A stretch of DNA of 64,000 nt from Faecalicatena_A orotica (GTDB lineage Bacteria > Bacillota > Clostridia > Lachnospirales > Lachnospiraceae): the NCBI RefSeq assembly GCF_040545875.1, contig NZ_JBEPMR010000021.1; one strand, 5' to 3'. Below, piece after piece: positions 30,435 through 39,445 of the stretch. The notes under the pieces are model-generated. The model was given only the letters and a program-made list of their open reading frames with translations. It did not search any database and was not told the origin of the DNA. Every line of letters begins with the position of its first letter. Position 1 is the first letter of the stretch. The position numbers were made by a program, and so were the translations under genes.

Positions 30435-31547
30435 ATGAAAAACGGAAAATTACAGGTGGCGGTTATAGGATGTGGGGGAATTGCAAACCAAAAACACTTC
30501 CCGGCATTAAGCAAGCAGGCAGACAAATGCGAGATTGTGGCATTTTGTGATATTTTGGAGGAACGTGCAAAGGAAGCAGCAGATAAATATGGAGCTGACA
30601 ATGCAAAAGTATATACAGATTATATAGAACTGTTAAAAGATGCAGAAATTGATGTAGTACATGTGTGTACACCAAATGTAGCACACTGTCCAATTACAGT
30701 TGCAGCTTTTGAGGCAAGGAAAAATGTTATGTGCGAGAAACCTATGGCGGCAACAACAGAAGATGCACAAAAGATGATGGATGCGTGGAAAAAATCTGGT
30801 AAAAAGTTTACAATCGGATATCAGAACCGTTTCCGTACAGACGCTCAGGCACTAAAGAGAGCCTGCGAGGAAGGGAAACTCGGAGATATTTATTTTGCTA
30901 AAGCACATGCAGTAAGAAGAAGGGCTGTTCCTACGTGGGGCGTATTCCCGGATAAATCAAAACAAGGTGGCGGACCGTTAATTGATATCGGGACACATGC
31001 ACTGGATATTACATTGTGGTGCATGGACAACTATAAGCCAAAAACAGTGACTGGTTCTGTGTTTGAAAAATTAGGACATCTTCCGGAAGCTACAGAGGGC
31101 AATATGTTCGGACCTTGGGATCCGAAGGCATATGAAGTAGAAGATTCTGCCTTTGGCTATATCAAAATGGAAAATGGAGCGACAATTTTCCTTGAATCTT
31201 CATGGGCTTTAAATGTAAAAGATTCTCGTGAAGCAGCAACTACTTTGTGCGGGACAAAAGCAGGGGCAGAAATGATTGGCGGAATGAGCGGAAAAGCCTA
31301 TGACCTGGTTATCAATGAGACAACAGGTGGAATTTTGACGGAGGAACATATCTCTGATACAGGCGCTGTTGCATTCTTTGAAGGGAATGGAGGCGGAACA
31401 CCGGCAGATAAAGAATGCAAGCAGTGGCTGGAAGCTATTTTAGAAGATAAAGAGCCTCTTGTAAAGGCGGAACAGGCATTCGTTGTAACGCAGATTCTTG
31501 ACACCATCTACAAAGCGGCAGCAGAAGGCCATGAGGTACAATTGTAA
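30435..31547 (+). CDS. Gfo/Idh/MocA oxidoreductase 1 (glycoside 3-oxidase type)
   Basis: This 370-residue NAD(P)-dependent enzyme has Rossmann motif AVIGCGGIAN near residue 9, CEKPMAAT near 97 and the catalytic DIGTHALD near 183. ATG follows AGGAGG. It sits between the GPH transporter and the two C-glycoside deglycosidase subunit genes. That context matches DgpA-type enzymes, which oxidise the sugar of a glycoside at C3 before C-C bond cleavage. The role is inferred from family and context; sugar specificity is unknown. Confidence 0.9.
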   Translation: MKNGKLQVAVIGCGGIANQKHFPALSKQADKCEIVAFCDILEERAKEAADKYGADNAKVYTDYIELLKDAEIDVVHVCTPNVAHCPITVAAFEARKNVMCEKPMAATTEDAQKMMDAWKKSGKKFTIGYQNRFRTDAQALKRACEEGKLGDIYFAKAHAVRRRAVPTWGVFPDKSKQGGGPLIDIGTHALDITLWCMDNYKPKTVTGSVFEKLGHLPEATEGNMFGPWDPKAYEVEDSAFGYIKMENGATIFLESSWALNVKDSREAATTLCGTKAGAEMIGGMSGKAYDLVINETTGGILTEEHISDTGAVAFFEGNGGGTPADKECKQWLEAILEDKEPLVKAEQAFVVTQILDTIYKAAAEGHEVQL

Positions 31548-31575
31548 TAGCATGATGGAAAAATAGGAGGCAGTT

Positions 31576-32448
31576 ATGTATCAATACAATAAAAAAGGGC
31601 CCAAAAGGGGCGTTGCATTATATAGCTATTCAGCTGAATTTGGAATAAGTAAAAACTTAGAAGATTGTCTGGAAGATATGTTTGATATGGGGGCACATGG
31701 TCTGGAAATTCTGGCAAACACTCATATTGAAAACTATCCAAATCCGACAGATGAATGGGTGGAGGAGTGGTTTAGGCTGTTAGATAAATATGAAATAGTA
31801 CCTGTGGAATATGGAAACTGGATCGACTCCCATGTACTTGGCCATAGAGATTTGACAACAGAAGAGTCCTATAAGATGCTTAAGAGGGATATGCGCCTTG
31901 CTGCCAGGCTTGGGTTTACAGTAATGAGGACGAAGATGCCTGTCATATCAGGTGATCTGGAACCAGTAAAGAACTGGCGCGAGATTATTAAAATGGCTCT
32001 TCCACTTGCGGAAGAATTAAATATTAAAATGTGTCCGGAGATTCATGCACCGACAAATTTAAGCAATAAGCTGGTGGCAGATTATGTGGATTTCATAGAA
32101 CAGACAGGAACAAAACACTTTGGGTTAAACATTGATTTTGGTCTGTTCCGTAACTTTTTTAAAGAAGGCGAACGCAGGCAGCCAGGATTTGTTGCAAGTA
32201 AACCAGAGGATATTATTCCATTACTTCCATACATATATTGCTGTCATGCAAAATTCAACAATATGAGTGATGATTTTGAAGAAACAACCATTCCCTATAG
32301 GGAAATTATTGAGATTATGAAGGTACATAAATGGGACGGGTATTTACTGAGTGAGTATGAAGGCCATGATAAGTACAACCAAGGGTATGAAGTAGGACAG
32401 ACACTTAGAAAGCATCACATTTTACTTAAAAATTGTCTGGGAGATTAG
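31576..32448 (+). CDS. C-glycoside deglycosidase alpha subunit (DfgA/DgpC-like)
   Basis: The 290-residue TIM-barrel protein of the sugar phosphate isomerase/epimerase fold has candidate metal ligands Glu155 (CPEIHAP), Asp187 (NIDFGLF), His224 (CCHAKF) and Glu260 (LLSEYEG), with His157 as a possible base. In characterised gut enzymes the alpha subunit cleaves the C-C bond between aglycone and 3-oxo-glucose as a complex with a small beta subunit, and the next gene encodes exactly such a protein. Substrates in known cases are puerarin and flavone C-glucosides. Confidence 0.85.
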   Translation: MYQYNKKGPKRGVALYSYSAEFGISKNLEDCLEDMFDMGAHGLEILANTHIENYPNPTDEWVEEWFRLLDKYEIVPVEYGNWIDSHVLGHRDLTTEESYKMLKRDMRLAARLGFTVMRTKMPVISGDLEPVKNWREIIKMALPLAEELNIKMCPEIHAPTNLSNKLVADYVDFIEQTGTKHFGLNIDFGLFRNFFKEGERRQPGFVASKPEDIIPLLPYIYCCHAKFNNMSDDFEETTIPYREIIEIMKVHKWDGYLLSEYEGHDKYNQGYEVGQTLRKHHILLKNCLGD

Positions 32449-32458
32449 GAGGTAAACA

Positions 32459-32902
32459 ATGTTAGAACGGGACGTAATTCAGTCGATTGGGTTTAGGAAT
32501 GTAGAAGAGGCAGGGGCTGTTACCGGGTTTCAGTTTAAGGTCAGACTTCCGTATTATAGAGGAATATTCTTAAGTCAGCTACGGCCGGGAACGCTTTTCG
32601 TAGATGGGGAGCGTTTTGAAAGAGAAGAGATTATCTGGAATATTAATGGAAAAGATTTTACATATGAAGAAATGAAAACAGATATGGATACTCATTGGAG
32701 TGTTACAAAGCCTGCAGTTATTAAAGTGAAAAAAAAGGATGGACTGGCGCAGGGGTATCATGACCTGACACTGGGATTTTGCTTCACATCATCCTACATG
32801 CCGCCGGTTATGCAGGATGCATTGGATCCTGATTGTGAGAGTAAAATTTCAATGCCGGAATTTGGTCATCATGTTAACCAAAGAAGGCTGTTAATTGTTT
32901 AG
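32459..32902 (+). CDS. C-glycoside deglycosidase beta subunit (DUF6379; DfgB/DgpB-like)
   Basis: The 147-residue beta-rich protein follows the alpha subunit gene by ten bases. It has the family features (FQFKVRLPYYRGIFLSQL near residue 24, FCFTSSYMPP near 108, HHVNQRRL at the C-terminus). In known complexes the beta subunit packs on the alpha subunit and shapes the active site. Its length is close to that of known subunits. Confidence 0.85.
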   Translation: MLERDVIQSIGFRNVEEAGAVTGFQFKVRLPYYRGIFLSQLRPGTLFVDGERFEREEIIWNINGKDFTYEEMKTDMDTHWSVTKPAVIKVKKKDGLAQGYHDLTLGFCFTSSYMPPVMQDALDPDCESKISMPEFGHHVNQRRLLIV

Positions 32903-32916
32903 AGGTGAGAGGGATA

Positions 32917-33990
32917 ATGGAAGACATTAGAATTGGGATTATAGGTCACGGTTTTATGGGACATGAGCATGAGAAGATGCTTACCGTTATGGATGGCTAC
33001 CGGGTAGTTGGAATTTCTGATATAGATTTGAAGCAGCTTGAGGATGTGAAGGAAGGTATAAAAAGATATCATTCAAACGAAGAATTGTTTCAGGATCCGG
33101 AGGTACAGGTTGTGCTGATTGCCGCGAACAACAACCAGCATCATGACCTGGCTTTGCAGGCAGCAAGAGCGGGAAAAGACATAATCTGTGAGAAACCGGT
33201 AGCTATGAATCTGGAAGAACTGGACGATATGATGAGGATAACGCGAGAGTGTGGGGTGAGATTTACTGTTCACCATCAGAGAAGGATGGACCCCGATTTT
33301 TGTACAGCAAAGGCGATAGTTGATCAGGGATCACTAGGCGATATCTATACTATTAAAAGCAGCTTGTACGGGTTTAACGGCAACATGCATGACTGGCATG
33401 TATATATTCGTGAAGGCGGCGGAATGTTGTATGACTGGGGTGTACACCTGTTGGATCAGATTTTGTTTATGATGCCGGAAGCAAAACTGACTAATGTTTA
33501 CGCGGATATTCGTAATGTCATTAATCAAGAAGTGGATGATTACTTCAAGATTCTTATGCGGTTTGATAATCATATAACAGCAGAAGTAGAGCTGGGAACT
33601 TATTATTTGACAGATAAGATGCATGACAAATGGTTCGAGCGCCATTGGTTTATCGGTGGAAACAAAGGAAGTGCTTATCTCGATGGATTCAGTCCGGAAG
33701 GGAAAATTGTGCGAACGGCGGGCCTGCTGCAGAATGCAGGCGATAAAAGAACCATGACGGCAGCAGGTCCTACACGTTCTTTTGGACCTCCGCCAGATGG
33801 AAAGATTCTGACTGAACCTGTTCCAGAAGTAAACACAAATCATAAAGATTATTTTGAAAATTATAGAAAAGCATATTGGGGTGAAACAGAATTTTTGGTT
33901 CAGATTCCTGAGACGAGAAGGGTTCTTGCCCTGATGGATGCGGTTAGAGAATCTGGCCGCACAGGTCAGTCTGTCATTTTTGAAGCATAG
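32917..33990 (+). CDS. Gfo/Idh/MocA oxidoreductase 2
   Basis: The 357-residue enzyme has Rossmann motif IGIIGHGFMGHEH near residue 6, CEKPVAMN near 95 and the catalytic region GGGMLYDWGVHLLDQ near 175. ATG at 32917 lies behind GAGGTGAGAGGG. It closes the deglycosidase operon, 14 bases after the beta subunit gene. It could reduce 3-oxo-glucose released by cleavage, regenerating cofactor for oxidoreductase 1, or act on a different sugar; the family alone does not decide. Confidence 0.9.
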   Translation: MEDIRIGIIGHGFMGHEHEKMLTVMDGYRVVGISDIDLKQLEDVKEGIKRYHSNEELFQDPEVQVVLIAANNNQHHDLALQAARAGKDIICEKPVAMNLEELDDMMRITRECGVRFTVHHQRRMDPDFCTAKAIVDQGSLGDIYTIKSSLYGFNGNMHDWHVYIREGGGMLYDWGVHLLDQILFMMPEAKLTNVYADIRNVINQEVDDYFKILMRFDNHITAEVELGTYYLTDKMHDKWFERHWFIGGNKGSAYLDGFSPEGKIVRTAGLLQNAGDKRTMTAAGPTRSFGPPPDGKILTEPVPEVNTNHKDYFENYRKAYWGETEFLVQIPETRRVLALMDAVRESGRTGQSVIFEA

Positions 33991-34007
33991 TGAACTGAAA
34001 GCGGTAA

Positions 34008-34083
34008 TTGACATTTATTTTTCATTTAATTATACTGTACATAGTACAAGGGGGTATAGTTTACGAACTATGCCTCTTTTTAA
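34008..34083 (+). promoter_or_regulatory. Promoter and leader hairpin before the RelA/SpoT-domain gene
   Basis: TTGACA (34008-34013) and TATACT (34031-34036) are 17 bases apart. About ten bases after the expected start site a terminator-like hairpin (GGTATAGTT and AACTATGCC, 34052-34074) is followed by CTTTTT. It may be a terminator for the upstream operon, an attenuator for the next gene, or both. Confidence 0.75.
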
Positions 34084-34111
34084 TGAAAAAAAAGAAACGG
34101 GGTACACTGCA

Positions 34112-35101
34112 ATGATTAAATTAAATGACTATTTATATTCTGGTGATACAGTTATTAAGATCTTGTATAAATACATGGAGGACCTTCGGGAATCTGCAAG
34201 GCGGACACATAATCCGGTTGACCTGATGCACTGCAACTTTTTAATTCAGATTGCAAACCTTCTCGAACATAATGATTTTCTGACATCTCAATCACAGCGC
34301 CTCAGGGAATTTTATAAGTTTATGGCGACAGAGTACCCGTATCTGGCGTTTACCTTTAAAGGGAGGATAAAATCTTTAATCAGGGCAGAGGCAAAGTTTA
34401 ATGGATATGTCGTGGAATATATATCAGACTATTATCATGGGCATGGGATGTATCCTCCGGTTCCGGAACTGAAGAATAAGCTTAGCTGTTTCCGGGATTT
34501 GATTGCCTACAGAATTGTAATTTCTATGCCAAAATGCCACCTTGATGAGGAGACAGATGTGGAAACGGAAGAAATAAAGTATCTATATGAGATTGCAAAT
34601 TACCTTCCGGAGTTTCTGGAAGAGCGGGGTTTTACTGCAATTGTTTCCGGCAGTCAGGTGGAAAGGAAATCAGCCTTTCTAAAAGAATCTGTGCAGCCTT
34701 ATTATAAAGACTATATTGCGAATGTAAACAGCTCCGGTTATCAGTCACTTCACATTACTTTTTATGATAATAGCGCCCGCTGTTATATCGAAGTTCAGTT
34801 GCGCACGAAAGGGATGGATGATTATGCTGAAATAGGCCCGGCAAATCATCTGTGGTATGAAAAGCGGCAGGATAATGAGCGCGCAGAAAGAAATGCTGTA
34901 CCGGCCGGGGAATGTATATATTTTGATGAGGCTTACGAGAGGGTTGTTCAGTTACAGCAGCTGGAGCTGTCAAAGATTGACGTCAATATGTTTTCTGCCG
35001 CAGATAACAGCTTGATAAATGATGGCTGTGGATTATACCGCGGCAGGGTAATTCTGCCTTATGAACATTTATCCAGATTCCAGAATGATTTAATTGACTA
35101 A
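34112..35101 (+). CDS. RelA/SpoT-domain protein
   Basis: The 329-residue protein has a helical N-terminal region of about 95 residues and a (p)ppGpp synthetase-like domain with FRDLIAYRIVI near residue 125, SSGYQSLHITF near 206 and IEVQLRTKGMDDYAEIG near 228, the same order as in RelA and small alarmone synthetases. No HD hydrolase, TGS or ACT domain is present. The start at 34112 lies downstream of the leader hairpin. An open frame upstream runs through the hairpin and is unlikely to be coding. It may make alarmone or a related nucleotide; activity is unproven. Confidence 0.8.
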   Translation: MIKLNDYLYSGDTVIKILYKYMEDLRESARRTHNPVDLMHCNFLIQIANLLEHNDFLTSQSQRLREFYKFMATEYPYLAFTFKGRIKSLIRAEAKFNGYVVEYISDYYHGHGMYPPVPELKNKLSCFRDLIAYRIVISMPKCHLDEETDVETEEIKYLYEIANYLPEFLEERGFTAIVSGSQVERKSAFLKESVQPYYKDYIANVNSSGYQSLHITFYDNSARCYIEVQLRTKGMDDYAEIGPANHLWYEKRQDNERAERNAVPAGECIYFDEAYERVVQLQQLELSKIDVNMFSAADNSLINDGCGLYRGRVILPYEHLSRFQNDLID

Positions 35102-35137
35102 AACAGGGAGATGTTTATGGGGCTTTTTCTGATTGTT

Positions 35138-36022
35138 TTATTCTTTCTTTCCCTCTGACTGATAGGCTTCGCTGTATTCGCTGGGAGATAACATGAAACA
35201 ATCTTTAAAGCATTTCGAAAAATGAGAGTAATTTTTAAAGCCGGAATCGATACAGGCATCATAAGGAGCGCATCCATTTGCAAGCATGGTTTTGGAGGTA
35301 TTCAGCCTTTTGCGGAGAATGTACTGGTGCAGGGTGAGTCCTGTGTACTGCTTGAAGAGCCGTGTCAGGTAGTATTTGCTGATATAAAAATGTTCTGACA
35401 GATTATCAAGTGTCAGTTCTTCACATAGATTCTGGTTGATATAAAAGATCACGTCATTGACCTTGGGATTGTTGATCAGATGGATTCCAGGGGTAATGGT
35501 CGTGTTCAGATGAGCCTGATTCAGGAGGATCAGCAGTTCCGTGGCGTAACAGTCTCTAAGTGCCCGGTCGCCAAAAATTTTCTCGTCTGCAGGCTTCATA
35601 AGCTGTTCAAATAGTTTTACAATCTCATGGAAGGTCTCACTGTCTGCATGGAGCAGGTTGAAATGCATTTTCGAAGAAGAATCAAAACAGGCAGCCACAT
35701 CTGCATCGATAATCTGGGCGTTTAGTTTATTGACAAAATCAGGATGAAACCAGCCCACAAAGCGTTCATAAGGTTTGCCATCTCTGATGATGGCGCGGTG
35801 GAGTTCACTGCTGTTGGTGAGCAGGATATCACCGGGGCGCAGCGGATAAGTCTTGTCTTCCACCTGATAATCTACTTTCCCTCCAAGAAAGACAAGAACC
35901 TCATAAAAGTTATGCATATGAAAATCAAGATCAATCGCACGATCAGTATAATTATGGAATATTTCATATGTATTTGTATTCATGACCTGTCGGTCATCTT
36001 TCAGCCAGATCTGTCCTTTCAT
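35138..36022 (-). CDS. AraC-family regulator 2
   Basis: The 294-residue protein has an N-terminal cupin (DFHMHNFYEVLVFLGGKVDYQV) and a C-terminal AraC helix-turn-helix pair at about residues 195-285 (TLDNLSEHFYISKYYLTRLFKQYTG, then YDACIDSGFKNYSHFSKCFKDCF). ATG follows AGGAG. It is divergent from the second GPH transporter and beta-glucuronidase genes, and is their likely activator. Its own promoter is at 36071-36099. Confidence 0.92.
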   Translation of the reverse strand: MKGQIWLKDDRQVMNTNTYEIFHNYTDRAIDLDFHMHNFYEVLVFLGGKVDYQVEDKTYPLRPGDILLTNSSELHRAIIRDGKPYERFVGWFHPDFVNKLNAQIIDADVAACFDSSSKMHFNLLHADSETFHEIVKLFEQLMKPADEKIFGDRALRDCYATELLILLNQAHLNTTITPGIHLINNPKVNDVIFYINQNLCEELTLDNLSEHFYISKYYLTRLFKQYTGLTLHQYILRKRLNTSKTMLANGCAPYDACIDSGFKNYSHFSKCFKDCFMLSPSEYSEAYQSEGKKE

Positions 36023-36070
36023 GACAATTTTTCTCCTTTTGAATTTAAAAAGCTGTATAATTAGGCAATT

Positions 36071-36099
36071 ATTTTACTATATTATAGCAATTTTTACAA
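36071..36099 (-). promoter_or_regulatory. Promoter of araC regulator 2
   Basis: On the minus strand TTGTAA (36094-36099) and TAAAAT (36071-36076) are 17 bases apart. Toward the transporter gene a TATACT at 36122-36127 lacks a good -35, as expected for an activator-dependent promoter. Confidence 0.6.
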
Positions 36100-36161
36100 A
36101 GTAATGCAATGGAAATAGTGATATACTTTCTTCAGATCAAAATGGTTTGGAGGAAAGAAGA

Positions 36162-37598
36162 ATGAGAAAATTTGGAACCCGGGATAAGGTCGGGTACATG
36201 TTTGGAGATTTTGGAAATGATTTCTTTTTCGTTTCAGTGGGGACATTTTTAACAGTATTCTATACGGATGTATTGGGAATCAGCGGAACTGTTATTGGAA
36301 TGATATTTTTAGTGGCCAGAGTGTGGGATGCGTTTACCGATGTTATGATGGGGCGGATCGTGGATCTGTCTAAACCCGCGAAGGACGGGAAGTTCCGGCC
36401 CTGGATACGAAGGATGGCGCTGCCGCTTGTGATCTCCGGCATTCTATTGTTCCTGCCTGTGACAAGACTGACGATGAAAGCAAAGATAACTTATGCGGTG
36501 ATTACATATATCATTTATGGAATGATGTACACAGCGGTCAATATCCCTTATGGTTCGATGTCATCTATTATGACAAATGATCCGGCGGAGAGGGCTTCGC
36601 TCTCCACATTTAGAAATGTGGGCTCGTCCATTTCAAGTGCGTTGGTGAATGCTTTGATCCCGCTGTTCTGTTTTGTACCGGTTGTTCTAGCTTCAGGTGA
36701 AAAAATAGAGAAGCCTTCCGGCATCCGGTTCCTGATCATTATGACTGTATTCGGCGTATGTGCACTTATCTGCTATTTCTTATGCCACAGGTTCTGTACG
36801 GAACGTATCAAAAGTGAAGTTATGAGTGAGGAAGAAAAAAAGAACGGCGGGAGTATGAAGGCAACTATGAGAGGTGTGATAAGAAACAAGCCTTTGATTG
36901 TACTGATTATCGTGGCAATAGTTCTTCTGCTTTCACAGCAGATTACAGGTACGATTAATACCTATGTGTACAAGGATTATTTCCAGAAATCAGGCCTGCT
37001 CTCTATTGCCGGTCTGCTGATGACAATTTGTACCTTTGCACTTGCACCGTTTATTACCGGGATTGTTGCAAGATTTGGAAAGAAAGAAGCAATTGTGGCC
37101 GCAACGCTGACTTCCAGTTTCTTCTATCTGCTATTAGGGTTTCTGCATGTGGATAATGTGTGGGTTTACCTGGTACTGAGTTTATGTGCGACCTTTGGTG
37201 CAGCATTTTTCAATACGATTGTCTGGGCACTGGTTCTGGATGTTATAGACTTTCAGGAGCTGACAACCGGACATAGGAGTGATGCAACAATTTATGCCAT
37301 GTATTCTTTCTCAAGGAAAATAGGACAGGCGTTAGCAGGCGGTCTGGGCGGATTTGCACTGACTATGGTAGGCTATATCTCGTCATCGGGAGACACGGCA
37401 GTACGCCAGACAGCATCAACGGTGAATCATATTTATAATGTGGCGACCTTTATTCCGGGAATTACATATCTTTTGATTGCGCTGATTATGCTTTTTGCGT
37501 ATCCATTGACTAAGAAGAAAGTATTGGAAATCACAGAGACATTACAGAGTTTACGTATGAAGAAGGAGGAAAACAATGCTGTATCCACAGATAAATAA
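36162..37598 (+). CDS. GPH-family sugar:cation symporter 2
   Basis: This 478-residue, twelve-helix transporter has family marks at FGDFGNDFFFVSVGTFLTVFYTD near residue 16, FLVARVWDAFTDVMMGRIVD near 48 and LDVIDFQELTTGHRSDATIYAMYSFSRKIGQALAGG near 365. ATG follows GGAGG. It overlaps the beta-glucuronidase gene by 23 bases. The probable substrate is a glucuronide or related glycoside. Confidence 0.93.
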   Translation: MRKFGTRDKVGYMFGDFGNDFFFVSVGTFLTVFYTDVLGISGTVIGMIFLVARVWDAFTDVMMGRIVDLSKPAKDGKFRPWIRRMALPLVISGILLFLPVTRLTMKAKITYAVITYIIYGMMYTAVNIPYGSMSSIMTNDPAERASLSTFRNVGSSISSALVNALIPLFCFVPVVLASGEKIEKPSGIRFLIIMTVFGVCALICYFLCHRFCTERIKSEVMSEEEKKNGGSMKATMRGVIRNKPLIVLIIVAIVLLLSQQITGTINTYVYKDYFQKSGLLSIAGLLMTICTFALAPFITGIVARFGKKEAIVAATLTSSFFYLLLGFLHVDNVWVYLVLSLCATFGAAFFNTIVWALVLDVIDFQELTTGHRSDATIYAMYSFSRKIGQALAGGLGGFALTMVGYISSSGDTAVRQTASTVNHIYNVATFIPGITYLLIALIMLFAYPLTKKKVLEITETLQSLRMKKEENNAVSTDK

Positions 37599-39348
37599 AT
37601 CAAGAATGGTACTGGATTTGTCCGGTATCTGGAAATTTAAACTGGATGATGGACACGGATTTGAAGAAAGATGGATGGACGAAGAACTGACGGAGGCGGA
37701 AAACATTGCTGTACCCGCTTCTTACAACGACCAGTTAGAGGGGAGCCGGTACAGAGATCATTATGGATGGGCATTCTACCAGAAAAAAGTTACTGTCCCG
37801 GCAGTGATGCTGGGCCAAAGACTTGTCCTGCGCTTTGGTTCCGTGACACATGCATCAAAGGTGTATCTGAACGGAAAGGAGGTATGCAGCCATAAAGGGG
37901 GCTTCCTCCCTTTTGAGGCAGAAATAAAGGGGTTCCTTACCGAAGGAGAAAACCTTCTGTGCGTAGCTGTTGATAACAGAGTGGATTATTCTACCCTGCC
38001 GATCGGAAATGAAGCAGGCGCTGCATTTTTCGGGGCAGACCTTCCTGATATTCCCAGCGTAAATGCGGTAAAACAGAGTCCGCACAATGCACCTAACTTT
38101 GACTTCTTTAACTATGCCGGTATTCACCGTCCCGTAAAGATATACACAACCCCGGAACATTACATCAAAGATATTGTGCTGGTTCCGAAAATCCAGGGGA
38201 ATGATGCATCGGTCCAATATACAATCCAGTACATCGGAAAGGATACCCCCAAAATCGTAATCCGTGACGAGAACGGCATAGTGGCGGCAGAAGGAGTGGG
38301 CACAGAGGGAGAGCTTTTCATTCGTGACGCGCACTTTTGGTGGCCGGGAAAGGCCTGCCTCTACACGGCGGAGGTGACTGCGGCTGATGATTCCTATCAG
38401 GAGACCTTCGGTATCAGAAGCGTGGAGATTAAAGGAACTCAATTTCTCATTAATGGTAAACCATTCTACTTTAAAGGGTTTGGAAAACATGAAGATACAG
38501 AAGTTCATGGACGGGGACTGGATGAGGCATATAATGTAAAGGATATTTCACTGATGAAGTGGCTCCATGCCAATTCCTTCCGGACGTCCCATTACCCTTA
38601 TGCGGAGGAAATGCTGAATCTCTGTGACAGAGAGGGGATTGTAGTGATCGACGAAACACCGGCAGTAGGTCTGAATTTCGGATGGAATGACGACGGATAT
38701 CAGAAGTTTCGAACGAAGGAACATCACCGGGAGGTGATCCGGGAGTTGATAGCTAGAGATAAGAACCATCCTTGTGTTGTACTGTGGTCGATTGCTAATG
38801 AGCCGGATACGGAAAAACAGCCGCAGGAGGCTTATGACTATTTTTATCCACTGTATCAGCTTGCACATGCATGTGATCCGCAGGACAGACCCGTTTCTCT
38901 GGTATGCTGCCAGAACGACTATACAAAGGATCTGGTGGCACCGGCTATGGATATTGTTATGGTGAACCGCTATTATGGCTGGTATGTATTCGGGGGCGAT
39001 CTGGAAGCCGGCAGGGAAGCGATGGATATCGAGATGAAATATTGGGAAAAAACCGGGAAACCGTGGATGATTACGGAGTATGGCGCAGACACGGTTGCAG
39101 GGCTGCACCATGCAACTGCAAATATGTTTACGGAAGAATATCAGGTAGAATATTATCAGATGATGAATGGGGTGCTGGACGCCTATGATTTTGTGGTAGG
39201 AGAACAGGCATGGAACTTTGCAGACTTTGCAACTATTCAGGGAACACTGCGTGTAGACGGCAATAAGAAAGGTATGTTTACAAGGGACAGAAGACCGAAG
39301 CTGGCGGCACATTATTTTAAGCAGCGGTGGGGGCAGATGTTAGATTAA
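37576..39348 (+). CDS. uidA: Beta-glucuronidase (GH2)
   Basis: The 590-residue enzyme hydrolyses beta-glucuronides and has the three GH2 domains: sugar-binding (about 1-190), immunoglobulin-like (190-285) and TIM barrel (285-590). The acid/base is Glu409 (SIANEPDT) and the nucleophile Glu501 (MITEYGAD). The Asn563-x-Lys565 motif (GNKKGMFTRDRRPK) that binds the glucuronate carboxylate is present, as is the Tyr pair NRYYGWY. The loop after AVGLNF is about a dozen residues shorter than in E. coli, so it is a short-loop type. ATG follows AGGAGG within the transporter gene end. Confidence 0.96.
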   Translation: MLYPQINKSRMVLDLSGIWKFKLDDGHGFEERWMDEELTEAENIAVPASYNDQLEGSRYRDHYGWAFYQKKVTVPAVMLGQRLVLRFGSVTHASKVYLNGKEVCSHKGGFLPFEAEIKGFLTEGENLLCVAVDNRVDYSTLPIGNEAGAAFFGADLPDIPSVNAVKQSPHNAPNFDFFNYAGIHRPVKIYTTPEHYIKDIVLVPKIQGNDASVQYTIQYIGKDTPKIVIRDENGIVAAEGVGTEGELFIRDAHFWWPGKACLYTAEVTAADDSYQETFGIRSVEIKGTQFLINGKPFYFKGFGKHEDTEVHGRGLDEAYNVKDISLMKWLHANSFRTSHYPYAEEMLNLCDREGIVVIDETPAVGLNFGWNDDGYQKFRTKEHHREVIRELIARDKNHPCVVLWSIANEPDTEKQPQEAYDYFYPLYQLAHACDPQDRPVSLVCCQNDYTKDLVAPAMDIVMVNRYYGWYVFGGDLEAGREAMDIEMKYWEKTGKPWMITEYGADTVAGLHHATANMFTEEYQVEYYQMMNGVLDAYDFVVGEQAWNFADFATIQGTLRVDGNKKGMFTRDRRPKLAAHYFKQRWGQMLD

Positions 39349-39384
39349 ACCGTTATATATAAAACGTTATGTACATTAGTATGG

Positions 39385-39423
39385 GAGGGCAGCAGGTAAG
39401 CCGGTTTACCTGCTGCCTCTTTG
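39385..39423 (+). terminator. Terminator after uidA
   Basis: GGCAGCAGGTAA (39389-39400) pairs with TTACCTGCTGCC (39407-39418), followed by TCTTT. It lies in the convergent gap with the SGNH hydrolase gene. Confidence 0.85.
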
Positions 39424-39445
39424 TACTGACATAAATTGTAAGGTA

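Noticed and set aside
33334..34014. 226-codon minus-strand frame across oxidoreductase 2
   Set aside because: It is antisense to a clear Gfo/Idh/MocA gene, with low-complexity, Cys/His-rich translation typical of a shadow frame.
33938..34111. N-terminal extension of the RelA/SpoT-domain gene
   Set aside because: It would start inside oxidoreductase 2 and read through a promoter and a terminator-like hairpin; ATG at 34112 fits better.
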